Shown in pieces: positions 12,289-24,269 of a stretch of DNA of 64,000 nt. The notes below the pieces were generated by a model, which searched no databases, was not told the origin of the DNA, and saw only the letters and a list, made by a program, of their open reading frames with translations. The stretch covers positions 27,948,501-28,012,500 of the forward strand of contig NC_091665.1 in assembly GCF_042453785.1 (NCBI RefSeq), written 5' to 3'. A program made the position numbers and the translations under genes. Numbering within the stretch: position 1 is the first letter of the stretch; each line of letters begins with the position of its first letter. The stretch comes from Malus domestica (Eukaryota > Streptophyta > Magnoliopsida > Rosales > Rosaceae).

Positions 12289-12435
12289 CTCTCCTTCCAT
12301 GGCCGGTTGCAAGGAACGCGTTTGCCAAACCCGGCACAGGTCCGATCAAGCACTGAGATACTACAGCTTATGACATACATCAATTAGAACCCAAACGGGA
12401 CTTACTGTAAGGTCGTAATCCTCCTACTCTAAATC
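12289..12435 (-). pseudogene. Fragment of the FAD oxidoreductase (exons 7-8 region)
   Basis: The strand matches the intact gene at 8100-8340: the complement of cggttgcaaggaacgcgttt (exon 8), then a short intron, then ggacttactgtaaggtcgta spanning the donor end of exon 7. About 17 bases of exon 8 are missing after 'ggtccgatca' and the intron is shorter. Keeping intron sequence shows a DNA-level duplication. No other exons are present, so it cannot encode the enzyme. Confidence 0.8.
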
Positions 12436-12910
12436 GGATTAATCGAAACTAATAAATGCAAATGTTGCACAAAACTCATACCGTGCAAATCTTAAGGGTA
12501 TATGAAAGAATTAAGCCTCTATTCTAGGACTAGAACAGTCGTGCACTTTGAATAGATGCACTCAAATATACAAAAGCCTGATCAAACAAACGTTACTTCT
12601 CTTACCATGCATAGAGTTGCATAACACAAGTGGTTTTTTCTTTCGAAAGGTCATGACTGTTTAGCAGGGAAAACCGTCTCCAAAATAACATACAAAATTA
12701 TCACACATAGTGTATATCAAATACCAGGGAATTTTAGAAATACGTACAACATCTAGAACATTCTTTACTCGTCATTATCTACATACAATAAAGTGCTTAT
12801 GAACTAAAAAACACTTTCACGAAAAACGTTTTCAGTCATTTAAAAAACGTTTCCAAATGAGCTTTATTGAAAGAGGTTTAAAGCTCTTTTGGTTTTTGGA
12901 TAGTCATAGC
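12436..12910. other. Unrecognised intergenic DNA
   Basis: Nothing recognisable as a gene, terminal repeat or tandem array was found. Confidence 0.4.
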
Positions 12911-13110
12911 CACTACAAAAAAATAGGCCCTTTTGCGACAGGACAGACACGTCGCAACAAGTGCTAAAAACATCGCAAAAGGCTTTTGGCAACGGCCTTG
13001 TGACGACAATGGACACGTCGGAACAAACCTATGTCGCAAATGTTTGACACCTATATACGACGCAAAATGACCGTCACAACTACTATTTGCGACCAAATTG
13101 GGACATTATC
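12911..13110 (+). mobile_element. CACTA-type transposon end
   Basis: It starts with CACTACAAAAAAATAGG, the plant CACTA terminus. It continues with degenerate subterminal repeats built on gacacgtcg, atgtcgcaaa and tttgcgacc in both orientations, as expected for transposase-binding repeats. No matching TAGTG end was found downstream, so this is a single end of a deleted or interrupted element. Confidence 0.6.
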
Positions 13111-13583
13111 TACAACGTCATTAATAATAGATGCTAGGTGTAAAAAAAAAACTATGACGCTAGAGACAAATTATTCTATTTAATTCTATAAAATAGAAAT
13201 ATATTATTAGTGAAAAATGCATTGTTTTACAATATACAGGCACCCACAACACTATAAAATCAAGACTATAGTTTTACTTAAAATTAGCTGTCATTGTATA
13301 CATTATACACCAATGGCATCAGGTAGTATTTATCCAAGACCTACAACAAGTGATATTTTTTAAACCATCAATAATGTAGGAAAATTTTTAAAAATCGTAG
13401 TTCCATTTCAATAAGAAGAAAATAGATATAGCTAGAAATAGGGAATGAATACTTCAACGTACCTTGAATCCCTCCCATAATCGGGTGATGCAGCTATGGG
13501 GCATCATGAGCGCCAAGAGTTTTTTTTGTTGAAAATTTGATGGCAAAGGCAGTAATGAACATCCACGCCAGTAAAGCCACCTT
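13111..13583. other. AT-rich DNA, nothing recognised
   Basis: It may be the inner part of the CACTA fragment. No ORF or repeat was identified. Confidence 0.35.
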
Positions 13584-13946
13584 TGACACGCCCTAACCCC
13601 GATATCCCTAAATACCAGAGTAGGCACGTGATGGCCGACACTCAAGGGTGACGAAGCCATTAAAAACATGCATATCGATAAAATATTTAATTAAAAAGAT
13701 ATAAACCGATGCATAATCGTGTTCAGAGCATACAACTACTAAGAATAATATGGAAGGATTATTAAGAAAAGATATGAACAAGGAAATGATACCTATATTG
13801 AGAAGCTCGAGAATATCTATGTTGTAGAGTCCTGACTCCGGGATCATGTGCCTCGAATCTAAATCCTGAGGGGGACGCAAAACCAGAAAAGGTAAGTGGA
13901 CCAGAGTTTATAATATTAGTACTAATAATAGGAAAACATTTTTTTT

Positions 13947-14940
13947 GGGTAAATTACATAGTAACCCCTCAGGTTTGATGTCTAGTACAACCCCATACAA
14001 CATCTTTAAAACATTTCACTTTCATACCTCAAGTACTATTTTATTTCAATATAATACATCCGTTAGATTTTCCATTCATTAATCCGTTAAATGCTGACGT
14101 GGCTGTCAAATGTGTGCCACGTGGCCAAAAAAATAATTTTTTTTTTTTTAAAACCTGAATCTTAAAAAACAAAAAAAATAACCCCCACAAACAAACCCAA
14201 AAACGTTATCCTCACCCCCTCCTCCCCCAACCCCCCCCCCCGATACCCACCTCCCTCTCCTCCACTCTCTTCACCTCCCCTCCCATCAAAAAAACCCACC
14301 TCCATCTTCCCCGAGCCCTTTCTCCCTTCTCTCATCTGCAACCCCACCCATCCTTAGCAAACCTAACTCCATCTAGACCACCACCAACCGAAAAAATTCA
14401 AAATTTGAAAGATGAAAGACAAAATCAAATACATACCTTGTTGTCGGAGCCGAAAGATAAGCCGACCAGCCCACTCGGCGATGCGTCGAGGAGTAGGGTT
14501 CGGATTAAAAGGGGGAATAAGGTTTCTGGGTTTTCGGGGTTGCGGGGAGGGGGGAGGAAGATGGGCCTACGTGGGTCATGTGGGTGGGGAGTTTTCGAGG
14601 TCGCGGGGAAAGGGGAAGGAGATGAGTTTGCGTGGATCATGTGGGTGGGTGGGGGGTCTGCGACTGGGGGGAGATAAGGTTTCTGGGTTTGGGGAGGTGT
14701 TTTCAGCTTTTTTTTTTTTTAATTAGAAGATTCAGGTTTTTTTTTTAAAAAAAAAAATTTGGCCACGTGGCACACCTTTGGCAGCCACGTCAGCATTTAA
14801 CTAATTAATGGATGGAAAATCTAACAGATGTATTATATTGAAATAAAATAGTACTTGAGGTATGAAAGTGAAATGTTTTAAAGATGTTGTATGATGTTGT
14901 AATAGACATCAAACCTGAGGGGTTACTATGTAATTTACCC
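13947..14940. mobile_element. Non-autonomous MULE-like element with ~220-bp terminal inverted repeats
   Basis: The left arm from 13947 (gggtaaattacatagtaacc) is mirrored by the right arm ending at 14940. The arms stay complementary through ...cacgtggcca... to about 14165 and 14720, ending in aaacctgaatctt. The middle holds C-rich then G-rich DNA and short open frames with no recognisable product. Long terminal repeats fit Mutator-like elements. The flanks are T-runs, so a 9-base duplication could not be fixed. Confidence 0.65.
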
Positions 14941-16591
14941 TTTTATTTTTTAACATAATAACCCCCTGTTTTGAAAACATATATATAATACTACACAATA
15001 GGTTTTATGAAAACTCTAACATGCAATGAAAAATGTTTGTAAAATCGATACGTGTAAAACCATGCTTAAAAATACTGAAAACGTCGCCCGAAAGCAAATA
15101 AGTAAATCTCATCAGTAAAGTACTCAACTAGGGGTATCATAGTCGCCCGAAGGCAGTACCTATCCATCACCCGAAGGTGAAACTGTATAACATGTCCATC
15201 ACCCGTAGGTGAAGCTGAACCAAATAGCATAAAATCCACACCGACACTAGCAGTGGCTAGTGAAGCTGTCCGACACCACTTTCGACGGTGAAGCTGGGGG
15301 TATATAATATTTTATATCCCACTCCTCCATCATCTGTGTCCTATGGTCATAGACATAATACCCGTGGTGTGCGGATGTGCCGTATGATAACCCACTAGGT
15401 AAGTATCGAAAATATAACTCAAACCTCATATTAAATCTCGGAGTTCAAATGTTCAAAGAATTATCTCATAAAATCATATAACTTTCTAGTTCAAACCATC
15501 AATATAAATCATAATGAATCCATATCCGTAAATCCATCATATAAATCATAATCGAAATCCACAGAAATCCATATATGCAAATCCAATAATTCATATCCAC
15601 TCGTAAAAACATAATTTCAATAAATCATAATATTTCGTAAAACAACTTAATTAAATCATGAATTCTATATAAACCATAATTATAGAAATCTGGAAAACAT
15701 AATGTAAAACATATTAAATGCACAAAATATGAAATGCATGCTAGGTCAATATTTTATAAAAATATATAAGTTATGAAGGGGTCCACTCACTAGTTTTTCC
15801 ATTGCCCGAAGCTGCTCGAACTATCGAGGATGTAATCCTTTCCTGCTAATGCACCTAAACACAAATAAGGACCTTTTAGTAAAACTCCTACTCGCCACTT
15901 TGAATTTTCTGGAATTTTTCCAGATTTTTCGTCCAACTTTGAAAGCTCATTCCAAGTTCGATACAAGCCTAAATCGAGTGATTCAAAAGCCAAAATGTAG
16001 TTAGGAATGTGGAGAAGAGATTCATACCCTTGGATGGCTCGACAGAATATAGGGTTGGCCAGAAAAGTGTCTAGAATATGGCCAAACAATCACAGTTTTG
16101 AATTTCCAGATTTCTGGAAAATGCTCCCGAGTTGATTTTCGTGTTAAAACCTTCACCAAAGTCACTTTTAATCATCAATAAAGTGATCTAGCCTACGAGG
16201 AAGGAAGATAGGAGGAGTTTCGAAGATCACCTTCACCGGAGACGGCGATACTTTGTCAGAAATGGATGCACAGTAACTGTGCCGTGCTATGTAAAATAGG
16301 ATAGGAGTTTTCCTTACTTATGTTAGGACCTAGAATGATGATTGCTTGAGGGTGTGCTCGCCGGAGTGATAAGGTGGTTGTGGTGGTGGTTAATGGTGTA
16401 CGGGGAGGAAGAGATAAGGCTGAGGTGAGTGGTGTTGTGTGATGATGTTGGCAGGGCAGCGAGGGAGATATGAGAGCTGAGGTGAGGGAAATGGCACGGT
16501 AGAGAAAAGAAGATGAGAGGGAAGGTGGTGAAGTGACTATGTCGGCCAAGAGGGAGAAAAGATGAGATGTGTGTGTGTGTGTGTTAAGTGA

Positions 16592-17353
16592 GACAATCTC
16601 CAACCGAGGGCTAACCAAATGACTCGTTTTAGCCCTCTGGCCCTCCAAGATATTAATATTTTAATGAACAATACAGGGCCATATTTGCCTCCGTCTCCAA
16701 CTGAAGACCAAAGGGCCAGAGGGCTCGTTTTAGCCCTGTAAAAAAAAAACCGTCTCCAACCAAGGGTCAAAGGGTTATAGGGCCAAACATAATTTATTAT
16801 TTAAAAACTATAACTTAAATGTAGTTTAAGTTTCATGTTGTTAAATGTTTTTTTTTTATGTTGTATAATTTTTATGTTGGTTAATGTCATTTAATATTGT
16901 TTCATATTGTTTAATGTTGTTTCATGTTACTTAATTTAATTTAATGTTGTATAATGGCTTAGGATGTTATAGGAAAAAAATAGAATTAAAAAAAATATAT
17001 GATACAAATTTTGTGAAATAAAAGTTATAGGAAAAAATGGAATTTAAAAAAAAATATGAAACAAATTTTTGTAAAATAAAAGTTTTAGGAAAAAAATAGA
17101 ATTTAAAAAAAATAGAAGTTATAGGAAAATTTTTGTAAATAAAAAATAATAATAAAACTGTTTAAAAAAAAATCAAAGTAATCCTGTTGATTCTAACCGA
17201 CAGTAATACGTTCATATAATCGACAGGATTTCCATTTTTTCTGGCCAGCCATTTTCGATTCCATGGGGCCCTCTGGCCTAACCCTCGGTTGGAGACGATT
17301 TTCGGACTATTTTCGACCATCTGACCCTTTAGACCCTTCGGTTGGAGATGGCC
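16592..17353. mobile_element. MITE-like element with repeated CTCCAACC termini
   Basis: The left end has gacaatctccaaccgaggg and the right end complements as ggccatctccaaccgaaggg. Inside, further copies occur at about 16691 (cgtctccaactgaag), 16752 (cgtctccaaccaagg) and, inverted, at 17280-17296. TGA flanks both ends (16589-16591 and 17354-17356), which may be a 3-base target duplication. The centre is AT-rich. Superfamily not decided. Confidence 0.5.
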
Positions 17354-17700
17354 TGACAGAAAGAAGAAATAGGCAGGGAACAAAGGTCACGGGCCAAACT
17401 GGAATCCTCTAGAAAATGGGGGGACAATCTGCAACCCGTGAGTAGTCCAATGGTGTAAAAATCTCCACTTGTGAAATTACGACAATACCCTTGCATTTAA
17501 AAATTCGTAGAAGCTTCATTTTAGTTTCGAATTCAAAACCGCTCGCACTTACACGTTTGTAACGATGAGTACTACAAGGCTACGCCAAGGAAACGAGTAT
17601 TACATGACACGACAATGCGGTCAACAAAAGTCAATGTTTTTGCCTCGAAGGGCATTTTCGTAACATCACACTTTAAAATTATAAAATCATAATAATTGGT

Positions 17701-19440
17701 TATGAGTCGTTACAACCTCGACTCATTGGAGAGATAATCAAAGTCCCCATAAAAGAGTAGTACAATTCACAAAGAAGTTCAGATTTTTTTTTTAAGAAAA
17801 TTTGGTCCTGGATGCTAATTAAATCAATAAAGTCAGTCCACTGCACTGCAATAAAGCAATAAGATTAGTCTCGGTCATTGACAAAGGCTTCTTAAGCAAA
17901 AGTCATTGCCAACATCAATAAAAAGATTAACAATTGAGTCACTTACCAAATATCACTGGCAAGATAGTCAGGCAACCGAGGAAGGCCATGCTCACAAAAA
18001 ACGAGCACCCCAAGGAATGAAAATTTCCAATCTTTTGTACTCACCAATTGGCCTCTTCAAAATTTCAATTAGTTCAATCCACATGGAGGACCTCTGCCAA
18101 TCTAGGAAGCTCTGTCGAACGTGCAAAAGTAAAAGAAATGTCAAGAATAGAAAACTAATACCTATGGTAAAACTTCTGCTATTTAGTCGGATAGAGAATA
18201 GCAGTACTGGTGATCATTAGCTTCATCCTAATTACATGTCCTAGTGAGAAAGATAAAGACAATAGTTCAAAGCACTTCAAATCAAATAGAAAGTATTTGA
18301 ATGTCATAAGCAATAATACATGGCCGTAAAATGAAACTTAGTCTAGGACTTGAAACAATAAACATTAAAAAGATATTTTAGGTTTCAAATGCAGTCCAAG
18401 TAGTCCAACCTGATACCCATAATTTGTTCACCCATTCAGCCAGAAACATTTATCTTTGCCTGCATCCCTTGGAGCACCAATTTCTTGACCGCTACCTCTC
18501 AACAAGTTCTGAAAAATGACATAATAAAAACTCCAAGCTTTGACTGTTAATGCAAGGATTAGTACAGTCGAGCTTTATTAAATAAAGTCTATAATAATAC
18601 CTCCATTTTAGCTTTAAAATGATAGGAAATTTGCTTAATTCACTGCTGGTCTGTTAACTAGACCTCTTGAAGAACATAGCTAACCTATAATAACATGAAA
18701 TGAATGCATGAACAAAAAATTGCAACAGTAATACAGAGAAAAAGGGTAAAAACCTAGTACACCAATTGCATGCCTTAAACCTTCTCCCAATGTGAAGAAA
18801 ATAACAATTGAGAGATTTTTTTTTTATTAAGAAATGGTAACCACTCGTCATCTTATGATTGATTACCAAAGATCAAGACAAACTTTAACTGGAAATGATA
18901 CACAAGCAAGCATGAAAACTTCTCATGAATCTCCAGCATTCTTTATACATTAAGAATCCTAGATGGGGAGAAGTGGGTTGAGTTTTAACATGGAGTAGTT
19001 TATAGCAATGACATGGAATAACTAAGCAATCCTACGATGCAAACCAAGAAACAATCTGAAAATATGAACTTAGAAGAATATAATAGTGGTGTGGCAACCA
19101 AAAATGAGTAATATTCAAATTATGAGCCGGAAGCCTCAGTTGGTTCTATGGCTTTGAAGAGCTCTACTAGAAACCTATGCACGTTAATGACTAGAACTAC
19201 TTGCATAACATTTGAAAGTGTGAATTGATATATTCTACACAACATTTGAAAGTACAGTAAACACAATATACATCCTTTTGCTTTTCGTGCAACTAAACAA
19301 AGAAAGAACAAACATAAAAGAAAAAGAAAAGAGAAATCAAGTGTCAAAATTCCCACCCATCCATCACACTATTGTAAGTAAATATTGTAAACACAGAAAT
19401 TCCTGAAACGAACGAGACAAGAACACGTGTACAAAATAAT
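17701..19440. other. Unrecognised non-coding DNA
   Basis: Open frames here (for example 17906-18220 and 18654-18869) have AT-rich, low-information translations and no motif I can name. No terminal repeat or tandem array was seen. Confidence 0.4.
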
Positions 19441-19529
19441 ATTTTGTATTAATGATTTTGGGGTTACAATCTCTCTCTAATTTGATCATCTGATTCGATC
19501 TCCGTAAGATGTAGATTTGTGGATGTTTT

Positions 19530-20060
19530 GTTGATCCGAGGGTCGTCGAGGCTTGATCTTGGACGAATGGTTGAAAGTTTCTTCAAGAGCCTTCTGGGCT
19601 TGATCTTGAAGGTTGAGGGTGAACAGATCTTCAAGGGCTTTTGGGCTTGATCTTGATGAACGGACCTTCAAGGGCTTTTAGGCTTGATCTTGAAGAATGG
19701 ATGAACGGATCTTCTATCTTCTAGGGCTTTTGGGCTTGATCTTGAAGAACGGGGATGAACTGGTCTTCAGGGGCTTTTTGGGCTTGATCTTGAAGAACAG
19801 ATGAACGAACCTTCGAGGGCTTTTGGGCTTTATCTTGAAGAGCGGATGAACAGATATTCGAGGGCTTTTGGGCTTTATCTTGAAGAGTAAATGTGTGGAT
19901 TTGTTGATGTTGTTGATCCGAATGACCGTTGGGGCTTGATCTTAGGATGAATGGATGATGAATGATGCACACTTTCTTCAAAGGCCGTCGGGACTTGATC
20001 TTGAATTGGGTGGAAGTTCTTCAAGGGGCCGTTGGGGCTTGATCTTGAATGTTGATTTGA
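19530..20060. repeat. Degenerate tandem repeat, ~45-60 bp unit around 'ggcttgatcttgaag'
   Basis: About eleven copies of a unit containing gcttgatcttgaag, a 'gatgaacgga' stretch and 'tcttcaagggctttt' occur in a row with spacing of roughly 35-65 bases. The minus-strand translations (DQAQKP..., DKAQKPS...) are repeat-driven and not a credible protein. Confidence 0.65.
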
Positions 20061-20798
20061 TGAAGAACGAAGAGAGCTTTCTTGATCCTTCGGGATTTGC
20101 TTGGGAGCTTTAGAGTTTCAGAGCTTCAAGGTTTTGGTGTAATGTGAATTGGTGTCCCTAAATGGATGAAATGACCTTGTATTTATAGAATTTTTCAAGG
20201 CCTAATTTTGAATATAATATTAACATGAAATAAATCATTTATACCAGGTGTTGACATGTGTCTAGTTTGATGAATTTTCCGATGATTTTCAATTTTTCGT
20301 TGAATCACATGTTACGTGTAAAAGTTATGTAACACGTGAAAGTTGAAATTTTAATTATTAATCAACATTTATTTTGCCGCAATTTCAATGTCTACAAATA
20401 CACATTGATATTAAAGACTAATGAATTTCAGATATCAAAGACGAGACAGATCATTAAGAGTATGCCAAATTTATGGAAAATTAACACCTATTTGCTTCTA
20501 ATTCTTATTTTGTGGTCTAATTCCACTCAAAAAACAAACCACCCTCACTGGTTATACTCTAAACCACCTACGAATTATACCTTCAGACTTTCATGATCTC
20601 CCCAAGGTTGACCCATTGCGATACCATGTACATCAACATTAACCCAGTTTTTTGGCTCGAATTTTGCTCAGGAGAACCAACAATTATGACTTTAACTAAT
20701 CAATATATTTCAGTAGAAACTACTTGAGATCCAGATCAAACTTTATTACCACCCAATACTAAAACAAAAATAATTCTAGGTAAACATGTTATGAACTG
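20061..20798. other. Unrecognised flank of the outer retrotransposon
   Basis: No gene was identified. The last five bases (AACTG, 20794-20798) are the target-site duplication of the outer element. Confidence 0.45.
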
Positions 20799-21279
20799 TG
20801 TTTATACCATACTTGACCAATCTCGAAACTATTGAGCACTGGTCAACGTTATACCGTCAAGGACCTAGAAGAGTTTCCCTCCAACCAGGAGGCCAATCAC
20901 AGCGCGACACGTGTCGACATCAGAAGCCAATCATAACACGACACGTGTCAATGTCAGAATGAAACTAGAAACTCTCTTCTATAAATAGAGATCATTCTCT
21001 CATAGTATTTCCAAATGTCATTTGTACTAAATCATTCACTAGTACTCACTAAATGAGAGCTTGAATCTATGTACTTGTGTAAACCCTTCACAATTAATGA
21101 GAACTCCTTTACTCCGTGGACGTAGCCAATCTGGGTGAACCACGTACATCTTGTGTTTGCTTCCATGTCCCTATCCATTTACATACTTATCCACACTAGT
21201 GACCAGAGCAATCTAGCGAAGGTCACAAACTTAACACTTTTTGTTGTACCAAAGTCCTCACTGATTTTGTGCATCAAAA
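20799..21279 (+). repeat. 5' LTR of the outer element
   Basis: Begins TGTTTATACCATACTTGACC. It ends gcatcaaaa where sister LTRs end gcatcaaca, so the terminal CA has mutated. It contains CACGTG motifs and a TATAAATAG box near 20983. The tggcgccgtctgtgg primer site follows at 21282. Confidence 0.92.
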
Positions 21280-21385
21280 TTTGGCGCCGTCTGTGGAAAC
21301 GACACTTATTCCCACTATTTTCAGCTTTGCCAAGCTGGTTTCCACCATTCGTACACTCTCTTTTGACCAGGCATCCCTCTCTAAC

Positions 21386-22890
21386 ATGGGGAGCGAAGGA
21401 AGCCACAATACACAAAATGACACTTTTCTTGCACCTAATGCGCAGCAACGAAAGAAGGAAGAAAAAAAGGTTGTTCTTCAAGCTAAAGTCAATGAGCTAG
21501 AAGCTCAGAACAACAAGATAGCAATGAAGAATGAGGTCCTCCAGGAGCAGTATGAAAAGCTCTTTGAGACGCTCCACGAAACTAGGCGTACTCAAACACG
21601 CTAACTCGTTACCCCTGTGGGCATCTACCATCATCTGGGTACTCCCCAACACGGAGGGTCACCTCCATTCGACATGGGTATCCTTGATGATGAGCGAGCT
21701 AATCATCAAAACATTGATCAACATGAGACTTCTCTCAACCCAGATGCTTCGACCCGAAGCAGGAGAAGTGGATGAAGACACCTCCTTGCAGAAGGGTTGG
21801 AAGGATCGAAAATCGTTTATTGTGACTGCCGAGACTTCCTAAAGCAACGTCGAGAGAATCCCCTCCATATATGCTCGAAGATCAATAACCCAAGGGTTTT
21901 TGAAAGACTCGGTCCCCTCCTACGACCCAGGCCAGTTGCCAATCTAAGGAAGGAACAACAGGTCCCAGAGGAACATGAAGGTACAGAGGACTATGAGGTA
22001 TTCCGACAGACTCGCCCTAGAAGTCAGTACGGCAAGTCCAAGAAAAAACCGCACGCCCTTGCTTAAACTTTCCTACTTCCAAGAGGCGATGAAGACTTAC
22101 GAAAGAAAATTCCAGTGGTACATGACTCTACTAAGGACCCATTTGTCCTGCAGCTCCTTGAAGAAGTAAACAAGTTGAAGGTTGAACGTCAGGCCGAGAT
22201 ACCTGACTGGAACCAACCCAGGCCTGACCTTCTCACAAGAAGGATCCTCGACACCCCCTTCAAGCAAAGACAAAACAAAAGCTTGGTTTACAACTCTATA
22301 CTGGAAGGGAGGACCCAATTGAACACTTTAACCTCTTTGAGTCCACCATGGCATATCGGATGAACACCGACGAATAGCGATGTCTTCTCTTCCCCTCCAC
22401 CCTCTCTGGCGGAGCTCTAAACTGGTATTGCCGTCTTCCACCTAAGACAGTAGACTCATTTGAAGAATTGAGGAAACTGTTTGTCTCTTAACACATCTTC
22501 AAGACTGATCGCTTGCATTCTACAGATGACTTGTACACTATTCGTCAGAAGTCGGACGAGTCACTACGAGAGTATGCCGGTCGCTTCAGCCATGAGTATT
22601 CTCGCTATGCAGAGGCAGATGACAAAACCGCCCTCAAGGCCTTCACGGCAGGCCTACGTAATTGTTTCTTCAAGTACATGATCAATGCCAACACTTGGAA
22701 GACTTACTCTGAGGTGATGGTACAAGTTTACAACCACGCCTCCGCCAAAGCAAGGACATACCAATGGAACCCCCATATGGTTAACCCCTATCAACAAGTA
22801 GGAAGTGGAAGTCAAGTTCTACCAAGTGAGGAGATCTTGGCCATTCAGACACCCATTGCATCATCTCCGCCTCATTTAGTTACTCGCTAA
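21386..22890 (+). pseudogene. Broken gag of the outer element
   Basis: Starting at ATG 21386 (MGSEGSHNTQND), the sequence follows the intact gag of the inner element (ATG 25816) for about 1.5 kb, but stops and frameshifts break it into pieces. The first reading ends at a TAA at 21602-21604. Further pieces are readable at 21797-22066, 22115-22363 and 22513-22890 (DESLREYAGRFSHEYSRYAE). It cannot give a full Gag. Confidence 0.88.
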
Positions 22891-22984
22891 GTCACCAAAC
22901 GTATATGTCTCTTGGTAAGAGGAAGGATTTTTACTCTCAGCAAGCCCATTACAACAAGAGAGATAAAAGTTCGTATTAAGACAA

Positions 22985-23085
22985 CCAGGGGTGAACTTAC
23001 CGTTGACTATTATGACTATGGGGCCAAGCCTCACTCTTTCAAAGTGGAGGACCAGGTACTGAAGGAAATGCTATTATAAGAAGGC
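22985..23085 (+). pseudogene. Integrase C-terminal remnant fused to gag by deletion
   Basis: DYYDYGAKPHSFKVEDQVLK corresponds to NYYDSRVKPRSFKIGDWVLK near the end of the inner pol (about 31610-31675). It lies about 100 bases after the gag remnant, so protease, RT, both RNase H domains and most of integrase were lost by an internal deletion. Confidence 0.8.
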
Positions 23086-23103
23086 ATACACATTACAAAT
23101 GTT

Positions 23104-23364
23104 TTGACTCTCAACCGCTTGAGATCTTTTGTCACACAAGCCATTCGGAAAATATTTAAAGAAGAGGGAATTCAGACAATTTCTTATGAGTCTTTTACGT
23201 TCCTAGCACTGGAACACTTGGTCTACGCTGACCTACCCTTATACTCTAACTCAGAGCTTCAACATGCGTACTTTGACGCAAAGTATGAGATACTAAGTGT
23301 TACAACCAACATGGTTCACATATCAAAATCATGGATCCCTTCATGCATAGCAAAACATTCATAA
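23104..23364 (+). other. Unrecognised 86-codon open frame in the outer element
   Basis: It starts MTLNRLRSFVTQAIRKIFKE, then ALEHLVYADLPLYSNSELQHAYFDAKYEIL. I do not recognise it, and it has no counterpart in the inner element at the same position. It may be chance or a leftover of captured DNA. Confidence 0.25.
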
Positions 23365-23375
23365 GCATCACTCAT

Positions 23376-24010
23376 ATCAATCAACATAAACATCACACAT
23401 TCCAACACATTCATACATAAACATCATACAATCCAACACATTCATACATAAACATCATACATTCCAACACATCCATACATAAGCCAACTGTGCTTCGAAA
23501 GGGTTCAACATACTTTGTGTCACTCGACACCTTGCCTTTATTCTCACCAACCAGGTGATGAAATGTGAAGAATAAACTAATGTTCATGCCACCAACTAGG
23601 TGATGAAATGTACAACCCGTATTCTAATATCATTTGGCAACTTGCCATTCATGCCACCAACCAGGTGAAGAAGGAACTCATCTTCATGCCACCAACCAGG
23701 TGATGAAATGTACAACTTGTACTCTCTTTCATGCCACCAACCAGGTAATGAAATTTACAACCCATACTCTAATATCATTTGGCAACTTGCCACTCATGCC
23801 ACCAACCAGGTGAAGAAGGAACTCATCTTCATGCCACCAACCAGGTGATGAAATGTACAACCCGTACTCTAATATCATTTAGCAACTTGTCATTCATACC
23901 ACCAACCAGGTGAAGAAAAAACTCATCCTCGTGCCACCAACCAGGTGATGAAAGGTGATGAAGGTACTCACCTTCGTACCACCAACCAAGTGATGAAAGC
24001 AACTCACCAT
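23376..24010. repeat. Tandem repeats in the outer element (two kinds)
   Basis: First, about three copies of 'acacattcatacataaacatc' at 23376-23480. Then many copies of a unit around 'atgccaccaaccaggtgatg' with 'aaatgtacaaccc' and 'aatatcatttggcaacttg', to about 24010. Confidence 0.8.
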
Positions 24011-24269
24011 TCATTCCACCTAACAGAAGAAGAGTGGTACAACTTGTACATGTGAACTCCTAGCATTCACAAATAATCAAAAACCCTCTAGCTTAACAAC
24101 TCAACTAAGGGAGCATTTATGCCCAACAAGAGTTATAGTCACCAACAAAGTCTTATTGCAAGCCAACGACAACTTCAGTGCATGGCATACGAAGATCAAG
24201 CTATTCAACCCTATTGCCTCTGCTTCAGACATTTCCCCTTTGTAACAATGCAAACACTACAGCTCGTAG

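Larger units (their letters stand above)
13584..17700 (-). mobile_element. Gypsy LTR-like block, reverse orientation, with later insertions
   Basis: The left end (tgacacgccctaacc..., then gtgatggccgacactcaagg) is the complement of the last about 110 bases of the Gypsy element ending at 61496 (cacctt-cgggtgtcggtcaa). Near 15080-15230 are runs of 'cgcccgaaggc' and 'cacccgaaggtg', matching in reverse the 'gcctacgggcgaatgata' repeats at 57.0 and 60.8 kb. No pol sequence was seen, so it looks like a solo LTR or LTR remnant. It is interrupted by an inverted-repeat element (13947-14940) and a MITE (about 16592-17353). The right end is uncertain. Confidence 0.55.

Noticed and set aside
16256..16648. 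130-codon reverse frame rich in Thr/Ser
   Set aside because: Low-complexity CT-rich translation within LTR-like sequence, with part of it a GT microsatellite.
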